From: Discostella pseudostelligera
Lineage: Eukaryota > Bacillariophyta > Thalassiosirophyceae > Thalassiosirales > Thalassiosiraceae
Direction of reading: 5' to 3'
Length of the DNA: 12,913 bases
NCBI GenBank assembly: GCA_036940085.1
Contig: JALLBK010001316.1
Location: forward strand, 1 to 12,913
Under the pieces are notes generated by a model. The model was not told the origin of the DNA and searched no databases. It was given only the letters and a program-made list of their open reading frames with translations. Made by a program: the position numbers and the translations under genes. Positions 1-6,728 of the stretch are shown piece after piece. How positions within the stretch are numbered: the stretch's first letter is position 1; every line of letters begins with the position of its first letter.

Positions 1-465
1 ACGCACACCACTCGTCAGTCCGTCTGTTGTCGGGTAATTACCTCAGGTAATACCCAGTCCGAGTCTGTCCATCTCATGAGCATATTTCCTCATGCCGAAG
101 TGACCTACGTAGGAATCTTTAGGTCTAAATACTTGCACCAGAATCGAAGTACCGATTTGTACTAAAATTCACCGCGAGCGAAGCTAGAGAGATTGGGGTT
201 TGGTAGCTGCTTCGAAATGATGGGGAAGAAGATGGAGATGAATCTAGATGAATGCAATCTCAAATAGAATCAATGCATGAAAGCACCCGAATAATTCGGC
301 CTTCGACTGATGCCATAATACTCTTATGGTAATTGGCTGGTAGTCTATGGCACATCTTCCTGCCAGGGAGCCGATGGTGAATCACCTCCTTTTGCCACCA
401 ACTCTGACACGGACGTCTGAGCGTTGCAATGAGTGGAACAACTACCTACTCACAAAATGCCCGTC
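1..465. other. Left flank, 3' side of CTNNBL1
   Basis: No coding region is supported here. The right part should hold the 3' UTR of the minus-strand CTNNBL1 gene, whose stop codon is at 466-468. Two small inverted repeats are visible. One is a 6-base stem with a 5-base loop (CCATAA at 313-318 and TTATGG at 324-329), which would lie in the 3' UTR. The other is a near-perfect inverted repeat at about 31-55 (GGGTAATTACC, then GGTAATACCC). Neither can be given a function. No AATAAA is visible on the minus strand of this stretch. Confidence 0.5.
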
Positions 466-3063
466 TTAGATTGATGTTATGTATTGCTCTATCTGTGACT
501 TCTGTGGTCCATCTCTGAGTAATGAAGCAAACTCATCGAGGCCGTCTTTGATAACTGTATACATTATTGCCTAAGGTTTAGATTTGCCACACATTTCAAG
601 GAGAAGCGATGCATCGATGTAAACAATTGAAGCACTTACCACTGATACCGGATCCTTGCAGTTTCACCTGATCCAATGAATGTGCATGACAACGCTTGGA
701 TCCTACACATGCAAACGACAATATTGCGCAAGTGCGATGGAACATGTCACCGCCACCTCTCAGCTTCGCACCAAGCGCAGCAGTTTCAACATTGATCCCC
801 AGTTCCTCGGCCTCTTCGGCTTCATCGCTTCGAAAGTATTGATATTCGGCAATGCGAGCCTTCTCGTCATACTTTAGGCATAACTCAATTGTCCGGTCAC
901 ATTTTTCCTGAGGAAAAGTAGTGTGTAATGCAAGAGAATATCAGACAAGAGATTGTGATAACAGAAATGCAAAGATAACACCAAGAAACGTACACAATCT
1001 TCCTCCAAAAACTTCACCAATAACCGTGCATATGCATCATATTGCGAATCCTTGGCAATGTGCCTCGTCAACGCATATATGATATGTATTGTATTCTGCT
1101 CCACCTCCACCAACCACTGTTTCCTTGCTTGCACCGCCCTCTTGGCACGTTTACTAATGGCATCCGCAGCAGCGCCACCACCATTCTTATTCCCTCGCTT
1201 CGCAAGATTGCTACCACCGTCACTGCATGCGGCTGGACATGGAATGGCCGACTTACGACCCATGTACAGTGGAAAGATAATCTTTAGTCCACCCGCTTGG
1301 ATGAAGGTTTCGCATGCTCTCCTGTAGGCATTGTTTTCTCCCGCGGTGGTGGATGATGAGGTACCATCCTCCGCCTCCTCTTCTCTAGCCTCGGCCGACA
1401 ATGCAAAATTCAACACCTTCAATGCACCACCCCCGGCATGAACATTCTGACGCAAACAACGTAACATCAATTCAATACCCTCAGCTTTCACAAAATCCAC
1501 AACATTATCCTCACGTAACAACGATGCGGCAAGTGCATCAAAGACATTCTCAAGAAATTCACATTCCACCTCAATTTGTGGATCAGATTTTCGGTATGCG
1601 GCAATTGCCAAGAGGAGTATTTCCATACCATCGATGGTAGTAGGATTGTTGTTGTTGTTGTTCTTTCCCATATTAGTAGTAGCCTCCTCTTCTGTGTCAG
1701 TAAACACCGAGGTGTATTGTGGCAATGTTGCTAGTTTCCCCCCACATCGTTGCATGGAATAATCTGCATGCTGGAGTATAGCCGAAAGTACCTCGGAGGC
1801 ATGCAATTTCAACACTGCTGGTGAGATGGGAGCAGCTGTAGCGGCATTATTGACCACCGCATTGTCCTCAGTCGATGAATCCGATTTCTCTATTCGTTGA
1901 AACAACCATGATACGAATGTAGTCTGTTGGCAAATACATGCCACGACGGAGGAACGAGAATAGTTGTCATTGTTGTTGTCATCATCTAATGTCCGCGAGG
2001 AGGAAGTTCGTGTCAACACACCCATACGATCCAAATCCAACAACGATTCCACCAATGTCAATACATCCTCGACTCCCTTGGCCTCCTCGTCAACACTTTC
2101 ATCCAATCTACCCAAATTGGACGATAGCAATTCCATCCCTCCCCCATTGAGGAATGCATTGGCTAATAATGCCATATTCCGTGATTTTGCCATTGGATCA
2201 AGTTCCTTCTTCCCATCCTCCTCCTCATTCCTTTTACTACTGTTACTACTCAACAATGTCGGATCCAACAATTCCATCAACACATTGACAACACACAAGC
2301 ATACATCGACATTGTCATGATTCATCAATTCCACAAAACAATTCATTACACCGTAATTCACTATATGTTCATAGAGGGATAGATTCACTGCAGCTGATGC
2401 AAAATTCATAATTTCATCATGTAGTGACAATTCTTCCAACATGTATTTTTCAGGATCGGTAGGGAATTGTGCACGTAATATGGAATTGCGTTGGTGTGTT
2501 TTGGAAAGAGATGTGGAGGCGATTTGTACACCACGGATGGATAGTTCTAGTAATTTTGTTGAGGATTGCTGTTGAGATAGAGAAGCTTCCGCTTGGGCTA
2601 GCAGTTCTTCGCCAGTGGTGGTGCTTGTGGTGGTGGAGGTGTGATGGTGTTTGGATGGACGAGCGGGTATGGCATGGGTAATATCGCGCGAGGTGTCGAA
2701 TCGAGCACGTTTGTTCTCCCGTCCTGCTGAAGCTGCTGATGATGATGCTGCTGATGCTGATAAGGATGATGGTTTCAATGCAGGCGATAATAAAGAGGAT
2801 GCGCGAGTACTACTCCCATTGGAAGCAGTATTATCAAGGTGATACCCCGTCCCGAACTCGGAAGAGGTGCGGTAGACGTAGCCGTGCTTGACACCGCTCC
2901 ACTTGTCGGAGGCAATGAAGGCTGGCAAAGCATTAGAACCATCATTGTCGGTGATGATGATGTTGTTGTTGTTGTTGTTGTTCCTGGACAGGCCAATGAC
3001 TCGGTCGAGGACGTCGGTGACGCTGTTGCCGCCGCCGGAGGAGGAGGAGGATTTGGAAGCCAT
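466..3063 (-). CDS. CTNNBL1: Beta-catenin-like protein 1 (CTNNBL1), spliceosome-associated ARM-repeat protein, three exons
   Basis: Spliced CDS is complement(join(466..554,640..907,994..3063)), 808 residues. CTNNBL1 is a nuclear armadillo-like protein associated with the Prp19/CDC5L spliceosome complex. Family matches include FPTDPEKYMLEEL (about residues 200-212), HDNVDVCLCVVNVLMELL, GRLDESVDEEAKGV (318-331), KLHASEVLSAIL, and IQAGGLKIIFPLYMGRK (588-604). The exon 1 frame stays open 39 codons into intron 1, but family similarity ends at LEEDC (690) and resumes in exon 2 with EKCDRTIELCLKYDEKARIA. Exon 3 supplies the family C-terminus (GSGISVIKDGLDEFASLLRDG, aligning without gaps to the human end). 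The protein is longer than human CTNNBL1 (563 residues) because of a low-complexity N-terminus (1-190) and loops inserted in the ARM domain, including Asn runs at 28-34 and 468-473. ENKRARF near 116 is a plausible NLS. The start is the first in-frame Met, but an out-of-frame ATG lies 7 bases upstream. Confidence 0.93.
555..639 (-). other. CTNNBL1: CTNNBL1 intron 2 (85 nt)
   Basis: The donor is GTAAGT and the acceptor ends GTATACAG. The intron splits a Val codon (G|TT, phase 1). A nearer acceptor (CCTTAG) would put a stop 12 codons later, whereas the chosen one gives the family C-terminus, ending EQYITSI then TAA at 466-468. Confidence 0.85.
908..993 (-). other. CTNNBL1: CTNNBL1 intron 1 (86 nt)
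   Basis: The donor GTACGT follows codon TGT of residue 690, and the acceptor ends TTTTCCTCAG directly before GAAAAATGTGAC. Removing it keeps phase 0 and restores the conserved continuation LEEDC-EKCDRTIEL. The unspliced frame runs open for 39 more codons and would give a false C-terminus. Confidence 0.9.
2962..2982 (-). repeat. AAC trinucleotide run coding Asn7 in CTNNBL1
   Basis: Seven uninterrupted GTT units on the plus strand (AAC on the coding strand) encode residues N28-N34 in the disordered N-terminus of CTNNBL1. A similar Asn6 run lies near 1650 in an inserted loop of the ARM domain. Such runs are length-variable in many protists; no function is implied. Confidence 0.85.
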
Positions 3064-3217
3064 GGTCCATGGATTTTCTGAGTGTGGAGAGAGCGAAGGA
3101 GGTGGTGGTACGATATCTGGCGGTGCGAAGCGCGAAGTCGATCGAGTCCACGTGGAGTAGATTTGGGATTCAGCGGGCGGGGGCCGGCGAGAGATAGAGA
3201 CCTACACCTGGCATATA

Positions 3218-3303
3218 TTTTGGCGGGAAATCGACAGTGATTTGGCGGGAAATTGTTGACTCGACTTCAACTCATTCCACGTGGCGGATATTTGGCGGGA
3301 GAA
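3218..3303 (+). promoter_or_regulatory. Cluster of three E2F-like boxes (TTTGGCGGGA)
   Basis: Three same-strand copies are present: TTTTGGCGGGAAA at 3218-3230, TTTGGCGGGAAAT at 3241-3253 and TTTGGCGGGAGAA at 3291-3303. The motif matches the classical E2F/DP binding consensus (TTTSGCGS and the GGCGGGAAA form). Placement midway between two divergent genes allows control of both. Binding is inferred from the motif only. Confidence 0.6.
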
Positions 3304-3428
3304 CTCATTATTTAGGGGGCAAGGAGCAAAGACTCGGGGGGAGCCCGATTCTCTCTGCCTCCGCGCCGTTCGATGGATGATTTGGTTTTTGGTTTTGCGG
3401 CTCCACCCCCCTCCATCTTCGCACCTCC

Positions 3429-3733
3429 ATGTCCATGGCCGGCGTCCGCTTCACCGCTACTGATCGCCTCCAAATCCAAACCATCTGCCTCCGCTCCTTC
3501 ACTCATATCTACTCCTACCTTGTAAGTAGCCTACCGTAGCTCTACATCTACCCCTACCTGAACCTACCTGCCCATTCTGCCACTACCGCTGCCGATAGAG
3601 CCCTCCCACCTTTCAGCAAAGCCTCGTCGAAGCCAACACCTCCACCACAACACCTCCACTGTCCAAGCAAAACTCAACAAAAAAATGGAACGCATCCAAC
3701 AACTCATGCGCGGCATGCCCGGGGGCGGCATGA
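3429..3733 (+). CDS. Candidate upstream ORF overlapping the Rpn11 start (spliced, 69 residues)
   Basis: If the 3522-3616 intron is removed, an ATG at 3429 opens join(3429..3521,3617..3733). It begins [20 protein letters not shown] and ends at TGA 3731-3733, inside the Rpn11 coding region in another frame. Nearly all third positions of its first exon are pyrimidines, but the whole stretch is C/T-rich, so this is weak coding evidence. I do not recognise the peptide. It could be a regulatory uORF that limits Rpn11 translation, a small protein of its own, or chance. Without splicing it stops at 3537-3539. Confidence 0.3.
3522..3616 (+). other. Probable 5' UTR intron of Rpn11 (95 nt)
   Basis: The donor GTAAGT at 3522 and the acceptor CACCTTTCAG ending at 3616 flank a pyrimidine-rich stretch. 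Length and both consensus sequences match the two CTNNBL1 introns (85 and 86 nt). It lies wholly upstream of the Rpn11 start, so it does not alter the protein. It would lengthen an upstream ORF from 36 codons to 69. Confidence 0.5.
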
Positions 3734-4620
3734 TGGGTGGCCTCCCCTCCGACTCACCCACACCCGACTGTTCCGAAAAAGTCCACGTCAGCTCCCTCGC
3801 CTTACTCAAAATGCTCAAACATGGTCGAGCCGGTGTGCCCATGGAGGTCATGGGATTGATGCTCGGTCAATTCGTCGATGATTATACCATCAATTGCGTC
3901 GATGTATTTGCCATGCCCCAAAGTGGTACCTCGGTGAGTGTCGAAGCTGTCGATCCAGTCTTTCAAACGAAGATGCTGGACATGTTACAACAGACGGGAC
4001 GTGGCGAGATGGTGGTGGGATGGTATCATTCCCATCCTGGCTTTGGATGTTGGTTAAGTTCGACGGATATTAACACCCAAAGTTCTTTCGAGGCATTGAA
4101 TTCCCGTGCAGTAGCCTTGGTAGTGGATCCTATCCAAAGTGTCAAGGGCAAGGTAGTCATTGACTGCTTTCGTTTAATCAACCCACAACTCATGATGATG
4201 GGCCAAGAGCCACGTCAGACGACATCGAACATTGGCCACCTGAACAAACCTTCTATTCAGGCACTCATCCATGGATTAAATCGACATTATTATTCTATTG
4301 TCATTGATTATCGCAAGAATGAATTGGAAGAACAGATGTTGATGAATTTACATAAATCCAATTGGACTTCGGGGTTAACCGTATCGAGATTTGAAGATCA
4401 TCAAAAGATGAATGAAAGTATTGTTGATAGAATGTTGAAATTAACCGAAGATTATAATGATAGGATTGGTCAAGAGGAGGGAAAGACAAGTGAAGAGATA
4501 TTAGTGGAAAATGTTGGTAAGGTCGACCCCAAGAAACATTTGGAAATGTGTGTGAGTGATTTGATGAGTGCGAATATTATTCAATGTTTGGGGACAATGT
4601 TGGATACGGTTATTTTTTGA
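3685..4620 (+). CDS. RPN11: 26S proteasome lid deubiquitinase Rpn11/PSMD14 (JAMM metalloprotease)
   Basis: The product is 311 residues, against 310 in human PSMD14, and nearly collinear with it. Rpn11 is the zinc metallo-isopeptidase of the 19S lid that removes ubiquitin chains from substrates as they enter the proteasome. The MPN domain carries the full JAMM motif: catalytic Glu54 (VPMEVMG), His115 and His117 in [12 protein letters not shown], Ser125, and Asp128 in STDINTQ. Other family blocks are [56 protein letters not shown] and [20 protein letters not shown], with the C-terminal helix that packs in the lid (ending MLDTVIF). The start ATG follows an A-rich context (CAACAAAAAAATGG), an in-frame TGA lies upstream at 3559, and the length fits the family. 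No introns interrupt the coding region. The N-terminus is unusually Met/Gly-rich ([12 protein letters not shown]). Confidence 0.98.
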   Translation: MERIQQLMRGMPGGGMMGGLPSDSPTPDCSEKVHVSSLALLKMLKHGRAGVPMEVMGLMLGQFVDDYTINCVDVFAMPQSGTSVSVEAVDPVFQTKMLDMLQQTGRGEMVVGWYHSHPGFGCWLSSTDINTQSSFEALNSRAVALVVDPIQSVKGKVVIDCFRLINPQLMMMGQEPRQTTSNIGHLNKPSIQALIHGLNRHYYSIVIDYRKNELEEQMLMNLHKSNWTSGLTVSRFEDHQKMNESIVDRMLKLTEDYNDRIGQEEGKTSEEILVENVGKVDPKKHLEMCVSDLMSANIIQCLGTMLDTVIF

Positions 4621-4838
4621 AGAATGGAGGGAAGGTATGTGGGGGGCAATAAATCTCTCGTACACTAGTACAGGCTACGATACTACCATACCTGTTGGCT
4701 GTATAGGGCGCCCGGGGCTAGGGGTGTCGATCGTCGGGACGGTCGGCAGATCGCTCATTTGCGAAAGTATAAGGTGATATAATCACCTATATTATTTAGC
4801 ACCGAACTAAAGGATGATGATGATTTCACTCGATGATT
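4621..4838. other. Convergent gap between Rpn11 and the DnaJ gene
   Basis: This 218-base gap must hold both 3' UTRs. An AATAAA hexamer at 4648-4653, 28 bases after the Rpn11 stop, is a candidate polyadenylation signal. A perfect GGGCGCCC palindrome (4706-4713) and a 7-base-stem hairpin (4772-4788) follow. No gene is visible. Confidence 0.55.
4772..4788. terminator. Short perfect inverted repeat between convergent genes
   Basis: AGGTGAT and ATCACCT are separated by the loop ATA. The hairpin sits about 50 bases beyond the DnaJ stop and 150 beyond the Rpn11 stop, so it could fall in either 3' UTR. A role in 3'-end formation is speculative; eukaryotic termination does not need such a stem. Confidence 0.25.
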
Positions 4839-4844
4839 TCACTC
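4819..4844. repeat. 13-base tandem duplication across the DnaJ stop codon
   Basis: GATGATTTCACTC occurs twice with no spacer (4819-4831 and 4832-4844). The DnaJ stop codon (TGA, plus-strand TCA at 4839-4841) lies in the right-hand copy. Confidence 0.85.
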
Positions 4845-6006
4845 GACTACAAATTCAATGACGACATCACCCTTCTTCATCTCTCCTCCACCTGATTTCC
4901 ACAACATCCCCCGACCGGACACTCGCATTTGCTCTCCCGAATGTACACCCTTCTTCGATTCCAACTCCAATACACTCCCATCGGGCAATGGTAATTTCAA
5001 CTTCGCACCCCGCTCGGCTTGTCGTGGTGTTAATTTACATTTCCATTGTAAATCCCCATTCTTTGTATTATGTTGCAAGTAGGAATGTTTCTTCTCTCGT
5101 ACGACAAAGGTAATGGGTGGATACTCCACTTCATCCGTGGAAGATGATGTTGAAGAACTGCGAGAGGATGGAAATTTAATTTTGGTACCCTCTTTCCAAC
5201 CTGGTTGTATTTGTACATGATATAGTTTGTCACCAAGTGGTGGTGGATAGGAGACTTTTAATTTCTTGGTGCATCCTTGACATAAGTCCTCAAGGCTGCA
5301 ATAGACTGGTTTGATGTATTCCTTGTGTTGTTTACGCCGTGGTTGTTGTTGGTGGTGTGGTTGTTGATGGTAATGTTGCTGTTGATGCCATTCACGATCC
5401 ATTCCAAATGCACTTCCACCACCTGTCTTTGGATGCATAGGTACACCACCTCCCATCATCTGACGCAATAATTCATTCAAGTCGACATGGGCAAAGTCAC
5501 CTACTCCTCCACCGACACCTCCCATTCCAGGCCCACCAAACATTCCACCACCAAAACCACCCCCTCCTCCGGGATGAAATCCACCATTAGCAAAATGAAA
5601 TGTCTCGGTGCCACCACCGCCTCCTGGATGATATCTACCACCACTACCACTCATACCACCACCGTCACTAAACAATGGACTAAAATTCGGTTCCAAACTT
5701 TTTTCACCATAGGCATCATATAATTTCCGTTTCTTCTCATCGGATAACCATTCATATGCCTTGTTGATTTCTTTAAATTTATGTTCGGCCTGTGATCGTT
5801 GCGATGGTGGGACCTTGTCCGGATGGTATTGGAGTGCTGCCTTTCGATAGGCTTTTTTAATGTCTGATTGGGAAGCAGATCGGGGAATGTTGAGTGCGGA
5901 ATAGAGACTGTTGGGTTTGGTGGCTGAGATTAGTTGGATTAGGAGTACTAGGAGAAGTAGGATTGGTAGTGTTGATGGTGGTAGTGGTTGCATAGAAGTT
6001 TTGGTA

Positions 6007-6041
<35 letters not shown>

Positions 6042-6134
6042 CCGTCGTCGTCGTCGCTGTCGACGAATGTTGTTGTGCTCATGAGAGGATGGAACATTAC
6101 GACTAGTAGTTGTTAGTGCTGACAACGACGGCAT
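4839..6134 (-). CDS. Class B (type II) DnaJ/Hsp40 co-chaperone, probably secretory/ER-targeted
   Basis: The product is 431 residues. It should stimulate an Hsp70 ATPase and deliver clients to it. A J domain (about 77-142) carries the HPD triad at 104-106 (YHPDK) and [12 protein letters not shown]. It is followed by a long Gly/Phe-rich linker (about 155-245), a His/Gln-rich stretch (250-268) and the two client-binding C-terminal domains (273-431; [38 protein letters not shown]). There is no CxxCxGxG zinc finger, so it is class B, like DNAJB1/Sis1. A hydrophobic segment ([16 protein letters not shown]) immediately precedes the J domain. Starting at Met48 (codon 5991-5993) makes it an ideal N-terminal signal peptide with cleavage near SA|TKP. 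The longer form from Met1 adds an Arg6 and Gln11 leader that could instead be 5' UTR. The C-terminus (IEFVVE) is not a KDEL-type retention signal. An in-frame TAG lies upstream of Met1. Confidence 0.9.
6009..6041 (-). repeat. CAG repeat (11 units, one CAA) at the 5' end of the DnaJ ORF
   Basis: On the plus strand there are three CTG, one TTG and seven CTG units; read on the minus strand they encode Gln32-Gln42, directly after an Arg run coded by CGA/CGG-type codons. The repeat lies upstream of the signal-peptide-like Met48, so it may be untranslated. No other tract of this type occurs in the window. Confidence 0.85.
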
Positions 6135-6724
6135 GTGGTTTGTCTTGTTCTAACTCTCGCTCACTCGCTCTCTCTCTCCTGCCCACTGCATAAAAATAAT
6201 CACCGACGCCGGTAATGCAAACGAATTATAGTATCTACTCCGTTGCCACAAGACGGATTACTAATTCTATTTTCTCTTCGCTCTCGGCGGCATTCATTGC
6301 GGACGCTCCATGGAAGAGGATGAGTTCGCCGTCGTCGTTGCCAGTGCCAGCAGTCAGAAGTGCCAGTATTACTCTTCCCGCCTTGATTTATCGCCACTTC
6401 TTGCTCACATCTCTTCCCGCCATTTTCGAATGAGGCGAAATTTGGCGGGAAGAAGCGATATTTTGGCGGGAACTCGTTTCCTACCGCGGCGATAGCGATA
6501 GAGCATATCGTATCTAGATCGTTCGGCATTCCATTCGGCATTCGGCATGGCCATGGCGGCATTGGCATTGGAATCTCTATCCTCTATCTTTACTATGCCC
6601 TCTCGCTCCTATCATCAACTGTCAATCATCATCTCACCATTCACTGCTCCACACTCTTTCTCTACCAGGAGTATGAAATTATTGAACCAATGACAATGAC
6701 GACCACTTGGCAACAATTGCTGCA
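6135..6724. promoter_or_regulatory. Divergent promoter between the DnaJ gene and the large membrane protein gene
   Basis: The gap is about 590 bases. It contains four E2F-like boxes (6375-6472), an AT-rich TATA-like patch (CATAAAAATAATC, 6189-6201), a CTCTCTCTCTC stretch just upstream of the DnaJ start, and several near-tandem copies of TTCGGCAT around 6522-6549. Small upstream ORFs precede the plus-strand gene (ATGs at 6673 and 6690). No protein-coding gene is supported here; reading frames of 60-122 codons on both strands resemble nothing recognisable and overlap the motif cluster. Confidence 0.6.
6375..6472. promoter_or_regulatory. Cluster of four E2F-like boxes, two in each orientation
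   Basis: TTCCCGCC occurs at 6375-6382 and 6414-6421 (minus-strand GGCGGGAA). TTTGGCGGGAA occurs on the plus strand at 6441-6451 and 6462-6472. Opposed pairs in a divergent promoter fit control of both flanking genes. The core is the same as in the CTNNBL1/Rpn11 promoter. Function is inferred. Confidence 0.6.
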
Positions 6725-6728
6725 ATGA
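6690..6728 (+). CDS. Short upstream ORF (12 codons) overlapping the next start
   Basis: ATG at 6690 opens MTMTTTWQQLLQ and stops at TGA 6726-6728, which overlaps the ATG (6725-6727) of the large ORF in the arrangement AATGA. An even shorter ORF of six codons starts at 6673. Stop-start overlaps of this kind can couple termination to reinitiation. Translation is not shown by the sequence. Confidence 0.3.
   Translation: MTMTTTWQQLLQ

Larger units (their letters stand above)
3064..3684. promoter_or_regulatory. Divergent promoter between CTNNBL1 and Rpn11
   Basis: This is a 621-base gap between two divergently transcribed genes, so both promoters and 5' UTRs must lie here. It contains three E2F-like boxes in the middle (3218-3303), two CACGTG cores (within CCACGTGG at 3148-3155, and at 3278-3283), a TATA-like GCATATATTTT at 3211-3221 overlapping the first E2F-like box, and a probable 5' UTR intron of Rpn11 (3522-3616). 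The Rpn11 side (about 3440-3680) is pyrimidine-rich on the plus strand. The transcription start points cannot be read from the sequence. Confidence 0.7.

Noticed and set aside
31..55. Inverted repeat GGGTAATTACC/GGTAATACCC as a transposon end or operator
   Set aside because: There is no second copy, target duplication or neighbouring transposase; it is likely chance.
3148..3283. Two CACGTG G-boxes as a specific regulatory signal
   Set aside because: A 6-mer is expected about three times in this length and another copy lies inside a coding region (9411-9416). They are mentioned only as promoter content.
5270..5310. Zinc finger in the DnaJ protein (class A)
   Set aside because: Only one CxxC (CQGC, residues 285-288) is present, within the usual [12 protein letters not shown] block of class B proteins; the four-repeat CxxCxGxG module is absent.
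6200..6568. Minus-strand ORF of 122 codons in the DnaJ divergent promoter
   Set aside because: It overlaps all four E2F-like boxes, is biased by simple repeats and resembles no family.
6707..6724. TTG as start codon of the large plus-strand ORF
   Set aside because: Nuclear eukaryotic genes rarely start at TTG, and an ATG follows six codons later at 6725.
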